From: Arthrobacter sp. StoSoilA2
Lineage (GTDB): Bacteria; Actinomycetota; Actinomycetes; Actinomycetales; Micrococcaceae
Reading direction: 5' to 3'
Assembly (NCBI RefSeq): GCF_019977195.1
Contig: NZ_AP024643.1
Location: forward strand, 2,294,001-2,358,000
Length of the DNA: 64,000 nucleotides
In this document: positions 7,841-17,248 of the stretch, in pieces
How the letters are laid out: the number at the start of each line of letters is the position of its first letter
Position numbering within the stretch: the stretch's first letter is position 1
Program-made: the position numbers and the translations under genes
The notes under the pieces: generated by a model
What the model was told of the DNA's origin: nothing
Databases searched by the model: none
The model's input: only the letters and a program-made list of their open reading frames with translations

Positions 7841-9166
7841 ATGGCATCACGTTGGTTCAAGAGCACGGCAGCCGCCGCGGTTCTTCTGAGCGCTGCAGCT
7901 CTGAGCGGTTGCTCCGGCAGCAGTTCAACTAGCCCCAGCAACGCGACGGAATCCCGCCCGGCCGGTCAGCCGGTAACGATTGAATTCTGGGGCGCGGCCA
8001 TCGGTCAAGAGAAGGCCGTCGACGTCTTCAACGCCGCGCACACTGACGTCCAAATCAAATACACTCAAATCTCCGCCGGTTCGGCTGGTGGTTACTCCAA
8101 GATGCTCAATGCGGTCAATGCTGGCAATGCCCCTTGCCTTGGTCAGATCAGCTACGACACAGTCCCGAGCTTTGCTGCTTCGGGTTCGCTTGAGGACATT
8201 ACGGACTACGCCAAGGACAGCAAGGACCAGTATTCCCCGGCGGCTTGGCAGCTTTCCAGCCTCGGCGGTCATGTCTTCGGTATTCCAACAGACCTCGGAC
8301 CGATGGCTCTGTTCTACCGTACCGATTTGTTCGAGAAGTACGGTATCGCCGTACCAACGACATGGGATGAATTCGCCAGCGCCGCCAAGACGCTGCAGGC
8401 CAAGGATCCCGCCGCCTACCTGGCCACCTTCCCGCTGAACACCTACGATGTCGGGGCTCTGTCCTGGCAGGCCGGTGGTCAGTGGTTCGGAACCGAAAAT
8501 GATGCGTGGAAGGTCTCAATCAATGACGATGCATCCAAGAAGGTTGCCAACTACTGGCAGGGTCTCGTCAAAGACAAGCTCGTCGTAGCCGAGCCGGCCT
8601 TTGACACTGCCTGGTACACCAGCCTCCAAAGCGGACGGATCCTTTCCTACGTCGGAGCCGCTTGGAGCGGCGCGCTACTGGAGAAGAACGCGCCCGGGCT
8701 GAAGGGAAAGATCGCAGTGGCCGAAGTCCCTCAGTGGAACAAGGGTGAGCATGCCTCGGGCAACCGTGGTGGTGGCGCTTACTCTGTCTTGAAGGGTTGC
8801 AAGAACCCGAAGGAGGCCACTGAGGCGGCGGTGTGGTTGACCTCGAACGCTGACAGCGTAACTACCTTGGTCAAAAACACCGGCCTCTACCCGGCTTCTG
8901 TGAGCGGGCAAAAGCTACCCGCCGTGACGGCAGGCTCGGATTTCTTTGTCAACGGAAGCAAGACAGCTGAAATCTTCACTACCGCGGCAAACAACACCCC
9001 GGACAAATGGGTATGGGGACCAAACATGACGAGCCTCCAGCCCAAGATGAACGACGGACTCAAGCTCGTTGGCGCAGGACAGGGAACCGTCCCCGATCTG
9101 CTCAAATCCGTCCAGGATTCAACTGTGGCCGACTTGAAGAGCCAAGGCCTGAGCGTCAAGGAGTAA
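7841..9166 (+). CDS. ABC importer solute-binding lipoprotein (carbohydrate type)
   Basis: 441 residues from ATG 7841 behind AGGAG; the frame opens at 7688 but the signal peptide and ribosome site fix this start. Signal peptide with lipobox LSGC (Cys near residue 24), serine-rich linker, then an extracellular family-1 solute-binding fold (TIEFWG; SYDTVPSFAASGSLEDIT; GIPTDLGPMALFYRTDLFEKYG; PTTWDEF). Captures a sugar or oligosaccharide at the membrane surface and delivers it to the permeases encoded just downstream. No ATPase gene is present, so a shared MsiK-type ATPase is probably used. Confidence 0.93.
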   Translation: MASRWFKSTAAAAVLLSAAALSGCSGSSSTSPSNATESRPAGQPVTIEFWGAAIGQEKAVDVFNAAHTDVQIKYTQISAGSAGGYSKMLNAVNAGNAPCLGQISYDTVPSFAASGSLEDITDYAKDSKDQYSPAAWQLSSLGGHVFGIPTDLGPMALFYRTDLFEKYGIAVPTTWDEFASAAKTLQAKDPAAYLATFPLNTYDVGALSWQAGGQWFGTENDAWKVSINDDASKKVANYWQGLVKDKLVVAEPAFDTAWYTSLQSGRILSYVGAAWSGALLEKNAPGLKGKIAVAEVPQWNKGEHASGNRGGGAYSVLKGCKNPKEATEAAVWLTSNADSVTTLVKNTGLYPASVSGQKLPAVTAGSDFFVNGSKTAEIFTTAANNTPDKWVWGPNMTSLQPKMNDGLKLVGAGQGTVPDLLKSVQDSTVADLKSQGLSVKE

Positions 9167-9239
9167 ATCCGAAACTCCGGCGGCGCCCAGTCACCAATGC
9201 AGGGCGCCGCCCACTCCAAACATCACCAAAGGATTAACC

Positions 9240-10199
9240 ATGAAGGCACCCACGCTGCCTGCACAGCAACTTGTGGAAACAGGAACCACCACCACCAAGC
9301 CCCGCAAATCTCGGCTCGGACGGAGAACGACGCGGTCAGCGCTGCTTTTTCTGGTTCCGTTCATGATCATGTTTTTGTCAATGAAGATGGCCCCCATCTT
9401 CTATGCGATTTACCAGAGCTTTTTCAAGACGGAGCGGAGCGGCCTGGGCGTAGGAAGCGCAAAGAGCCTCTTCGCAGGATTTGAGAACTATTTCACGGCA
9501 CTGCAGAATAGCGACTTCATCGCTTCCTTCGGTCGTGTGTTCCTGATCGGCATCATCCAGGTTCCCTTGATGCTGACCATTGCCCTCTTCCTGGCACTCC
9601 TTCTGGACTCAGCGTTTTCGCCCTTCAAGCGTGGGTTCCGACTGATCTACTTCCTGCCCTATGCGTTCCCTGGCGTCATTGCAGCCATTATGTGGTCCTT
9701 CCTGTATCAACCAAACATCGGACCATTCAGTGGGTGGCTCAGTGCCATCGGCCTCGACGTAAACTTCCTCGCCAACAACACAGTCTTCTTCTCCATCGGA
9801 AACATGATGACGTGGGGCTTCACCGGCTTCAACATGCTCGTGATCTACTCCGCTCTTCAAGCCGTCCCCGAGGAACTGACCGAGGCGGCAAGCCTCGACG
9901 GTGCAGGATGGTGGGCGACAGCCTGGCACATCAAGATTCCCGCCGTACGTCCAGCCGTTATCCTCACCGCCGTCTTTTCCATCATCGGCACCGTTCAGCT
10001 GTACAACGACCCCGCCATCCTCGCCAAGGTCGCACCCGGCATCTCCTCAACATTCACCCCGATCATGGCAGCCCAACAGCAGACAGCAGCCAACAACTAC
10101 AACCTGGGCGCCGCCCAATCGGTCATCTTGGCCCTCGTGGCCCTCGTGCTGTCGTTCGGGTTCCTCAAATTCACTCAGCGAAAGGGTGCAGACTCATGA
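9240..10199 (+). CDS. ABC sugar permease, MalF-like
   Basis: 319 residues, ATG 9240 with AAAGGA upstream. About six membrane helices, the first at residues 35-55 (LFLVPFMIMFLSMKMAPIF). The binding-protein-dependent transport EAA loop EAASLDGAGWW is near residue 222. One of the two membrane subunits of the importer; its stop overlaps the next start by 4 bp (ATGA), so the permeases are translationally coupled. Confidence 0.93.
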   Translation: MKAPTLPAQQLVETGTTTTKPRKSRLGRRTTRSALLFLVPFMIMFLSMKMAPIFYAIYQSFFKTERSGLGVGSAKSLFAGFENYFTALQNSDFIASFGRVFLIGIIQVPLMLTIALFLALLLDSAFSPFKRGFRLIYFLPYAFPGVIAAIMWSFLYQPNIGPFSGWLSAIGLDVNFLANNTVFFSIGNMMTWGFTGFNMLVIYSALQAVPEELTEAASLDGAGWWATAWHIKIPAVRPAVILTAVFSIIGTVQLYNDPAILAKVAPGISSTFTPIMAAQQQTAANNYNLGAAQSVILALVALVLSFGFLKFTQRKGADS

Positions 10200-11110
10200 C
10201 TACCGCCCCCACGCGAACGACCGAACGCCCACAAACACGGTCGGGCAAAACGATCAAAATGCCATGGCGACAGCAACGCACACCGTTCTCCGCGCGCGCA
10301 TTCTCGCTCATTGTCATGGCTACGTTCGCCCTCTACAGCCTGGTGCCGCTCTGGTGGCTTGTCGTCACCGCAACCAAGAGCAGCCAGGACCTCTTCACCA
10401 CCAACCCCATGTGGTTCGCCGACTTCAACCTCGGACAGAACATCGCCGACGTCTTCAACCAGCAAAACGGAATCTTTGCTGTATGGACCGGCAACACCAT
10501 CATCTACTGTGTGGGCGGAGCTGCGATCGCCACGCTCCTAGCAGCCATGGCCGGCTATGCGTTGGGAAAGTACGAATTCCCCGGTCGGAAAGTGGTATCC
10601 AATATCATCCTGGCCGCAGTGCTGCTACCGGCCATCCTGTTTGCACTGCCCCTTTACTTGATGTTCAGCGAGATCCAGATGGTCAACACCTACTGGTCCG
10701 TCCTTCTGCCCAGCCTGGTGAGCCCCTTTGGTGTGTTCCTTGCCTCGACTTACGCAGGCCAAGCCATTCCGACCGAGCTCCTTGAGGCCGCCCGCCTCGA
10801 CGGTGCGAGTGAAGCCCGGATCTTCTGGCGAATCGGCTTCCCAATCATGACACCAGCCCTGGTCACAGTGTTCCTTTACCAGTTCGTGGCAATCTGGAGT
10901 AACTACCTGTTGCCCGTTCTGATGCTGAACAACGACACGTTACAGCCGCTCTCCGTCGGCCTCGTAAACTGGCGCGAACGGCTGAACGAGGGGATTCCCT
11001 ACAGCGTAACCATCACCGGGTCACTGCTGGCAGTCGTCCCTTTGCTCCTCGCCTTCTCAATACTCCAGCGCTACTGGCGCTCCGACCTGACAGCAGGCGG
11101 CGTAAAGTGA
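10196..11110 (+). CDS. ABC sugar permease, MalG-like
   Basis: 304 residues from ATG 10196, overlapping the MalF-like gene by ATGA. Cytoplasmic N-tail of about 30 residues, then six helices; EAA loop EAARLDGASEARIFWRIG near residue 200. Pairs with the preceding permease as the transmembrane channel of the importer. Its stop is directly followed by an MFS gene remnant, so the operon probably ends at a recombination junction. Confidence 0.93.
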   Translation: MTTAPTRTTERPQTRSGKTIKMPWRQQRTPFSARAFSLIVMATFALYSLVPLWWLVVTATKSSQDLFTTNPMWFADFNLGQNIADVFNQQNGIFAVWTGNTIIYCVGGAAIATLLAAMAGYALGKYEFPGRKVVSNIILAAVLLPAILFALPLYLMFSEIQMVNTYWSVLLPSLVSPFGVFLASTYAGQAIPTELLEAARLDGASEARIFWRIGFPIMTPALVTVFLYQFVAIWSNYLLPVLMLNNDTLQPLSVGLVNWRERLNEGIPYSVTITGSLLAVVPLLLAFSILQRYWRSDLTAGGVK

Positions 11111-11111
11111 G

Positions 11112-11405
11112 ACAGCCAGTCGCCTGGCCACTGAGGGCCTCTACCTCTGTGTTGACTATGTACTCGTGGCACAGCTTCTTCCTGATGAAAGAAACGGTGC
11201 CGCGAAGGGCATGCGGGTCTTCAATCGCTCCTCCACCATCCCTTCGCTGCTGGCTGCCATTGTTGCTCCGCTGTTGCTCTCCACCGGGGGCGGGGGAGAG
11301 AACTGCACGGCCATGTGGCTGTGCGGTGCAGGTCTTTCACTCATTGGCGCCGGGTTCACCCAGCTCACCGCGGCGGACGCGAGCGTCATGCCGCTGCGGC
11401 CTGAC
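11112..11405 (+). pseudogene. C-terminal remnant of an MFS transporter
   Basis: Immediately after the MalG-like stop, a frame without an upstream start reads like the last helices of an actinobacterial MFS permease: GLYLCVDYVLVAQLLPDE, NGAAKGMRVFN, PSLLAAIVAPLLLS and a final hydrophobic segment (LIGAGFTQLT). Homologues carry 300 or more residues before this point. The 5' part is missing and an in-frame TAA lies at 11103. The piece suggests that the catabolic cluster was joined to, or inserted into, an older locus here. Confidence 0.5.
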
Positions 11406-11557
11406 ACTCAGTACCGTGTCCGTGAGTATCTTGCCCAGCCTTCTTCATCAGAAAGGAGCACCAGTGTGAGCAACCATGGCACGCGTTGCAAACTGTTCAG
11501 TCTCGGTCTGCCAGAAGTTTTGATTGCAACCCGGCCCATTTGCGCGGAGGGCCACCA

Positions 11558-12571
11558 ATGAGTCCTGGCTTTCACCCTCTTCTGGAACAGCGTCGGCATC
11601 TGCTAGCCGATATCGGGTCGCTAGCCGAGTTTTCAGCAGAAGTCAGGTCCCAGTGGAACGCCCCTCACGGTCCCACCGAAAAATGGGACCTGCGTATCGA
11701 GGATGCGACTATCCAAGGCCCGCACGGCCCCATTGGTCTTCGGATTTATGCACGAACTTCTCGGCGGATCGGCACTCAGCTACGCCCATGTCTGGTATGG
11801 GCCCACGGCGGGGGATACACGTCCGGCGATCTTCAAATGCCCGAAGCGCACGAAGTTGCCAGAGGTGTAGCAGGGCGTTCAAACGCCGTCGTGGTCTCAG
11901 TCGACTATTCGCTCTGCCCTCCGCTAAACGGCTTCCCCGGAGGTGGCAGCACGGAAAATGCACGAGTCAAATATCCCGTCCCATTAGACGAAGTGGTAGC
12001 CGCCTTTTTGTGGGTGTCGGACGATACGAGCGAGTTACGTGTGGATCCGGAACGTCTGGCAATTGGCGGGGCGAGTGCCGGAGGAAATCTGGCGGCGGGT
12101 GCTGTCCTGAAGCTAAGCACCTACGACATAACTCCCTGGCAGTGCCTCCTCTTCTATCCCTTGGTACACCCAGCTCTTCCCGAGGCGGCCCCTGAAGCGA
12201 CGGCATCACTTGAGCGTATCCCCCCTGCGCTAAGAGTCACCGATGACATGGTTGTCGCTATCAGTGAGAATTTCGTGGGAGGCCAAACCGCGACTGCATC
12301 GCCAGGAGCCTTCGCAGGTCTCGCTGAAGACCTCTCAGGCTTCCCTCCGACCCTTATAGAAAACTGCGAATTCGACGAAATTCGTCGCAGCGGCGAACAA
12401 TTCGCGAAAGCACTGGCCGCCGCCGGTATTGAGGTTGAGTCCTTTTTAGCGGAAGGCGTCTCCCATGGACATCTCAACCGGGTTGGATTTCCGCCCGCCC
12501 ATGCTGCGTTGGACCGGATAGCCCAACGCCTGCGTCGGCCAGCTCGAGGCCACAACCCAATAACCGGCTAA
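11558..12571 (+). CDS. Alpha/beta hydrolase, HSL-type (fold-3) esterase
   Basis: 337 residues from ATG 11558 with GGAGGG upstream. Shows the HSL oxyanion motif HGGG (residue about 84), the nucleophile elbow GASAGG (usually GDSAGG), a likely acid in the ENCEFDEIR region and the catalytic His in SHGH. No signal peptide, so an intracellular carboxylesterase/lipase-like enzyme; substrate unknown. It stands between an MFS remnant and the 2-oxoacid dehydrogenase operon and may once have worked with the lost transporter. Confidence 0.87.
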   Translation: MSPGFHPLLEQRRHLLADIGSLAEFSAEVRSQWNAPHGPTEKWDLRIEDATIQGPHGPIGLRIYARTSRRIGTQLRPCLVWAHGGGYTSGDLQMPEAHEVARGVAGRSNAVVVSVDYSLCPPLNGFPGGGSTENARVKYPVPLDEVVAAFLWVSDDTSELRVDPERLAIGGASAGGNLAAGAVLKLSTYDITPWQCLLFYPLVHPALPEAAPEATASLERIPPALRVTDDMVVAISENFVGGQTATASPGAFAGLAEDLSGFPPTLIENCEFDEIRRSGEQFAKALAAAGIEVESFLAEGVSHGHLNRVGFPPAHAALDRIAQRLRRPARGHNPITG

Positions 12572-12795
12572 CCGGGATCTCCGTACGAATAGCGTTTAGG
12601 TCAAAAACCACCGGTCAGTCCCCTGATCACCTCCGCAGGAAGCTCAGCTCATCGGAGGGCCCCAATTGCTATGGACGGCCGGCACTCGCGACATCCACTT
12701 TGCCGAGCCTGGAGTGGCCATAGTGAATCCGAAGACCAGCGTCATGAATCAAAGCCCAGCAAGGCTCTAAGCGTTCATAAAGTTAGCTACGAACA

Positions 12796-13944
12796 ATGAG
12801 GTGCGTACTTTTGATTACACATGATTTGCCCCTGTCCTCTGACCATCAAGAACTGGACGACGGCCCGGAGTCTGACGAGCTCATTCAGCTCATCACTCAA
12901 GACGGCGAACGAACGCAGGGCTCGGTCCTTCAAAGATGGATCCAGGACGTCACGGATGAGCAGCTTGGTTCTCTGTACGAAGACATGGTCGTCATACGAA
13001 GGATCGACACCGAAGCCACATATCTGCAACGTCAGGGCGAACTTGCGCTGTGGCCGCCTTTGCTCGGCCAAGAGGCGGCCCAAATCGGATCTGCTCGTAG
13101 TCTGCGAAAGGATGACTTCGTATTTTCCAGTTACCGGGAGAGTGGCGTTGCCTATTGCCGGGGCGTCGACTTCGAGGACCTTACTCGGGTGTGGCGTGGT
13201 AACAGCCACTCAAGTTGGGACCCCTTTGTACTGAACATGGCAACGCCTCAGGTCATCATCGGAGCCCAGACACTCCACGCCACCGGATACGCGATGGGCA
13301 TCAAGAACGACGGGGCGGATAGCGTTGCGGTCACTTACTTTGGTGATGGAGCAACCAGCCAGGGCGACGTGAATGAGGCCATGGTTTTCGCCTCCAGCTT
13401 TCAGTTGCCTGTAATTTTCTTTTGCCAGAATAATCATTGGGCGATCTCGGAACCTGTCAGCCTCCAGGCCAGCGTCCCCTTGTCGCGCCGCGCCCCGGGT
13501 TTCGGTATTCCGTCCCTGCGCGTTGACGGAAACGACGTCCTTGCCGTTATGGCCGCGACCCGGTCGGCCCTGGACCGTGCCAGAAGCGGGGGAGGACCGA
13601 CATTTATCGAGGCCGTGACCTACCGCATGGGTCCACACACAACCGCGGACGATCCTCATCGCTATCGGAATGTTGATGAGCTCGCCGGTTGGGCAGCTAA
13701 AGACCCGATTGCGCGGTTGGAAAAGTACTTGAAAAGCTCTGGACGGTTCATTGACGGGTTCCAGCGTCTGGTGGCTGACAAGAGTGATGCCGTGGCCCAC
13801 GCAATGCGGGAAGCCTGCAAAAACATGCTGGATCCTGAGCCGATCACGGTCTTCGACAATGTTTTTTCGGAACCTCACGCGGCGCTCACGCGACAGAAAG
13901 AAGCGTACGCCCACTACTTGTCGACCTTTGCGGCAGCAGAGTAG
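12796..13944 (+). CDS. bkdA: 2-oxoacid dehydrogenase E1 component, alpha subunit (branched-chain type likely)
   Basis: 382 residues. ThDP-binding motif GDGATSQGD, about 30 residues long and ending QNN, lies near residues 182-210, with the E1-alpha fold around it (GQEAAQIGSA, FSSYRESG, YRMGPHTTADDP with the regulatory-loop region). Catalyses ThDP-dependent decarboxylation of a 2-oxo acid with E1-beta. First gene of a three-gene operon with E1-beta (13 bp downstream) and E2. The start at 12796 has only a weak ribosome site. Branched-chain substrate is inferred from the actinobacterial alpha/beta/E2 arrangement; pyruvate or acetoin are alternatives. Confidence 0.9.
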   Translation: MRCVLLITHDLPLSSDHQELDDGPESDELIQLITQDGERTQGSVLQRWIQDVTDEQLGSLYEDMVVIRRIDTEATYLQRQGELALWPPLLGQEAAQIGSARSLRKDDFVFSSYRESGVAYCRGVDFEDLTRVWRGNSHSSWDPFVLNMATPQVIIGAQTLHATGYAMGIKNDGADSVAVTYFGDGATSQGDVNEAMVFASSFQLPVIFFCQNNHWAISEPVSLQASVPLSRRAPGFGIPSLRVDGNDVLAVMAATRSALDRARSGGGPTFIEAVTYRMGPHTTADDPHRYRNVDELAGWAAKDPIARLEKYLKSSGRFIDGFQRLVADKSDAVAHAMREACKNMLDPEPITVFDNVFSEPHAALTRQKEAYAHYLSTFAAAE

Positions 13945-13957
13945 GAGGAGCCAAAGT

Positions 13958-14965
13958 ATGCAGAGCATGACTTTCGGCCGAGCAATCAATGCAGGCCTTC
14001 ACAAGGCGATGGAGAATGATCCCAAAGTCATTCTTATGGGCGAGGATGTCGGCAAGCTGGGTGGTGTTTTTCGCATCACTGACGGGCTGCAGGACCATTT
14101 CGGTGCGAACCGGGTTGTGGATACACCCCTTGCCGAAGCAGGAATTATGGGAAGCGCAGTCGGGCTGGCCTATCGCGGTTATCGCCCGGTTGTGGAGATC
14201 CAATTTGATGGCTTCATCTACCCGGCGTTCGACCAGATCGTATGTCAGGTCGCCAAACTGCACTATCGAACCCAAGGCAGAGTCCATATGCCCATCACCA
14301 TCCGCGTACCTTTCGGCGGCGGAATCGGGTCACCCGAACATCATTCCGAATCGCCTGAAGCATATTTCACGCATACTTCTGGTCTGCGAGTAGTCAGTCC
14401 ATCCACCCCGCAGGACGCATACGTACTGATCCAACAGGCCATAGCTTCAAATGATCCGGTGTTGTACTTCGAACCGAAGCGGCGGTACCACGTCAAGAGG
14501 GAGGTCGATGAGGCGATGGAGCTGGGTGCGCTCCCAATGGGAAGTGGCCGGGTGGTGGTACCAGGCTCTGATGTCACTCTGGTTACCTATGGACCCCTTG
14601 TTCCAACGGCGATGGACGCTGCAGAAGCTGGAGCAGAGGATGGTATTTCGATCGAAGTCATCGATCTGCGCTCCCTGGCTCCCATTGACTACAGCCTGAT
14701 AGAAGCATCCGTCCGGAAAACCGGGCGGCTGGTAGTTAGCCATGAGGCCAGCCAGACAGGAGGGCTCGGAGCTGAAATTGCCACAACGATCACCGAACGA
14801 TGCTTTGAATACCTCGAAGCGGCACCAGTCAGGGTGACCGGTTTCGATATCCCGTACCCGCCCTCCAAGCTTGAATCACATCACCTGCCGGACTTGGACA
14901 GAATCCTTGACGGCGTGGATCTCGCCCTTGGAAGGCGAGCTACTTTGCTGGGACAGAAGGGATAG
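13958..14965 (+). CDS. bkdB: 2-oxoacid dehydrogenase E1 component, beta subunit
   Basis: 335 residues from ATG 13958 behind GGAGGAGCC; the frame opens at 13751 inside the alpha gene but that start is not used. Typical E1-beta motifs: GEDVGKLGGVFR, TPLAEAGIMGSAVGLA, EIQFDGFIYPAFDQI, PFGGGIGSPEHHSES, DLRSLAPID and HEASQTGGLGAE. Forms the alpha2-beta2 E1 heterotetramer with the preceding product. Five bases separate its stop from the E2 start. Confidence 0.92.
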   Translation: MQSMTFGRAINAGLHKAMENDPKVILMGEDVGKLGGVFRITDGLQDHFGANRVVDTPLAEAGIMGSAVGLAYRGYRPVVEIQFDGFIYPAFDQIVCQVAKLHYRTQGRVHMPITIRVPFGGGIGSPEHHSESPEAYFTHTSGLRVVSPSTPQDAYVLIQQAIASNDPVLYFEPKRRYHVKREVDEAMELGALPMGSGRVVVPGSDVTLVTYGPLVPTAMDAAEAGAEDGISIEVIDLRSLAPIDYSLIEASVRKTGRLVVSHEASQTGGLGAEIATTITERCFEYLEAAPVRVTGFDIPYPPSKLESHHLPDLDRILDGVDLALGRRATLLGQKG

Positions 14966-14970
14966 CCTCC

Positions 14971-16284
14971 ATGGCAGTTCAGGAATTCAGGCTTCCGGAC
15001 CTCGGGGAAGGATTGACCGAATCAGAGATTCTTAGCTGGAAAGTGGCCGTGGGCGACACCGTCGAGCTGAACCAGGTGATAGCAGAGGTCGAAACCGCTA
15101 AAGCTGTGGTCGAGATCCCGTCCCCATATAGCGGAACAATAGCCGTCTTACACGAAGCGCCTGGCACTGTTGTCCAGGTGGGCGCACCCATAGTGTCGTT
15201 TGAACTGGATGAGGCCAATGAAGGCGGCGAGTCTTCCCTGCCTACACGTGTCCCAACCCTTGTGGGGTATGGTGCCGAGGTCGAAAAAGTGGGACGTCCT
15301 CGACGCAGGAGCCGGAACTCCAACGCCGGCACCCCCCTTCAGTCTGCAGCGGCGGCTGCAGACCCACATTCCGTGGCCCCCAAGCCTGCGGCAACCTCAG
15401 TTGAACGACCTCGCTCCACGCCTCCCATCCGGAAGCTGGCCCGCGACCTGAAGGTGGACCTGCAAGCGTTGGTAGGGACAGGGCCCACTGGTCTTGTCAC
15501 AAGAGCAGACGTAACTTCAGCAGCAGACAAGGACTCTCAGGCAGCCAGCGCCCTCGCCAGTGACACCAACCGGCAAAACTCGCCTGCAGAGTCCAGGACC
15601 CCCATTAAAGGGGTGCGCAAGCACACTGCCGCCGCAATGGTTGCCAGTGCCTTTACAGCACCCCACGTCACGGAATTCCTGACAGTCGACGTCACCAAGA
15701 CTGTCGAACTGCTTGCAAAGTTGAAGGAGGCCCGCGAGTTTTCAGACTTCAAGCTCACACCGCTCACTCTGGTCGCCAAAGCCGTCCTGATGGCATTGGC
15801 CCGGAATGCTTCCTTGAATTCGAGGTGGGACGAAAAGAACCAGGAGATAATTCAGTTCAACCATGTAAACCTCGGCATAGCTGCCGCCACGCCCCGTGGC
15901 CTGATGGTACCCAACATCAAGGGTGCGGACGGGATGTCCTTCAGGGAGCTCTCGGCTGCGCTCTCTGACCTGACCAACACCGCCAAAGCGGGGAGAACCA
16001 ACCCGAGCGATCTGTCCGGAGGGACCTTTTCCATCACAAACATCGGTATTTTCGTCATCGATGCTGGAACACCAATCCTTAACCCGGGAGAGGCTGGCAT
16101 CCTGGCCCTGGGTGCTATCCGTAAGTTGCCATGGGAGCACAAAGGAGGCGTTGCCCTTCGCAGCTTAATGACCCTCAGTCTTTCCTTCGATCACCGCCTC
16201 GTCGACGGCGAGCAGGGGTCTCGCTTCCTCGCCGACGTCGGCAGTCTACTGGTTGATCCCGGCTTGGCGCTCAGCATGGGTTAA
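14971..16284 (+). CDS. bkdC: 2-oxoacid dehydrogenase E2 component (dihydrolipoamide acyltransferase)
   Basis: 437 residues. One N-terminal lipoyl domain with the lipoyl-lysine in VETAKAVVE (about residue 45), a Pro/Ala-rich linker, a peripheral subunit-binding domain (PIRKLARDLKVD through TGLVTRADV, about residues 150-185), then the acyltransferase domain with catalytic DHRLVDGE near the end. Transfers the acyl group from lipoate to CoA. No E3 (dihydrolipoyl dehydrogenase) gene follows, so E3 must be encoded elsewhere. Confidence 0.93.
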   Translation: MAVQEFRLPDLGEGLTESEILSWKVAVGDTVELNQVIAEVETAKAVVEIPSPYSGTIAVLHEAPGTVVQVGAPIVSFELDEANEGGESSLPTRVPTLVGYGAEVEKVGRPRRRSRNSNAGTPLQSAAAAADPHSVAPKPAATSVERPRSTPPIRKLARDLKVDLQALVGTGPTGLVTRADVTSAADKDSQAASALASDTNRQNSPAESRTPIKGVRKHTAAAMVASAFTAPHVTEFLTVDVTKTVELLAKLKEAREFSDFKLTPLTLVAKAVLMALARNASLNSRWDEKNQEIIQFNHVNLGIAAATPRGLMVPNIKGADGMSFRELSAALSDLTNTAKAGRTNPSDLSGGTFSITNIGIFVIDAGTPILNPGEAGILALGAIRKLPWEHKGGVALRSLMTLSLSFDHRLVDGEQGSRFLADVGSLLVDPGLALSMG

Positions 16285-16660
16285 CCGGTGCAGCGGCAGA
16301 ATGGATCCCTCGTGGGTGGGGGAGCATACCAATCCCGGAGATTCACCAATTTAGGGGACGCTCCTGCACGGACAGCTAGCAGTACGGTCCCGGAAGACTG
16401 GTAACACGGGACCAATTGATGCAGCAACGGGACCTCCGTGAGGCCGAGCTCGTAACTAAACGACAAGCCTTATCAGTTCTCAAGTCCGGTGTTTCAGTTT
16501 CTTCACGACGAAGTCCGAATTGTTGACGTCTATACGATGAAGGTCGACGTGTCTGTGGCCTCGGGGCTGTTCTGTGGTTGGAACCGTCGACCTGGCCGAT
16601 GACGGACCAGGTTCAGGAAAGGTATACCCGCTGGCTCAAGACAGATGTACTTGATCGACC
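16285..16660. other. Gene-free spacer at the start of the accessory region
   Basis: No protein-like reading, RNA gene or clear hairpin was recognised. It marks the switch from tightly packed operons to the low-density accessory region. Confidence 0.5.
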
Positions 16661-17013
16661 ATGACTGACCGCGATGCACGGCAATTCATGGGGGAGATGG
16701 TCGCCGCGCATCCGTATCTTCGGCCGATCCACGCAGAGCACATGGACGACAACGAAGGCGAGCTCCTGCCTCATTTACTAATGGCCGACGTATGCAGGTG
16801 GGTGATGTCGAACCATCATTCCCAGGCGAATCGCGTGCGGGATCTATTGGGGTGGCTGGGAGGGCGCTTTGAGGCGGTGGGAGCGGGCGGGGACGGAGTC
16901 GACAACGTCATCGCCGCATCGGTCATTGAGCATTTGCCCACCCGGGGAACCTGACTCGGTCATTGTGCTTGAGCTGGGCCCGACTATGAGGTCCCGGTAC
17001 GACGCGATATTCC
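16661..17013 (+). pseudogene. Frameshifted DUF7674-like small protein gene
   Basis: From ATG 16661 the frame gives 97 residues with a conserved-looking core (DDNEGELLPHLLMADV, RWVM, DLLGWLGG) and stops after ASVIEHLPTRGT. In the next frame the text resumes as PPGEPDSVIVLELGPTMRSRY, the ending expected for this family (LP-PGE...LGP). A single indel near 16940 explains both halves. The family name is from memory. Such small acidic proteins often occur among polymorphic-toxin immunity genes. Intact function is unlikely unless the shift is a sequencing error. Confidence 0.5.
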
Positions 17014-17044
17014 GCGGCAGCGTCCTACGTACATACCCAACGAA

Positions 17045-17248
17045 TTGTTGTCGAGGCTGGTTGGAAACAGGATGTATTCGGTCGAGTTTGTGCTCAATGA
17101 CTACGTGCAGCTGCGTTTCGATGGAGACGCCAAGGCCAGCGGTCCGATCGTACTGAATAGCTATGTCTGGCCCGTTGTGGATCAGCCGGTCGTTCATGGC
17201 GTGAGCAGGAAATCGGCTGGGCATCAGCTGGTCACTTGCCCGACCTGA
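17045..17248 (+). pseudogene. Fragment of a small hypothetical protein
   Basis: The frame TYIPNELLSRLVGNRMYSVEF continuing to DYVQLRFDG and VWPVV has the composition of a real actinobacterial protein (hydrophobic beta-strand pattern), but it has no good start and runs out into unrelated sequence at its end. Starts at TTG 17045 or earlier. Function unknown; it lies between two other immunity-type genes. Confidence 0.3.

Noticed and set aside
11486..11557. Upstream extension of the esterase gene
   Set aside because: The HSL domain starts after ATG 11558, which has the good ribosome site; the extension overlaps the MFS remnant frame.
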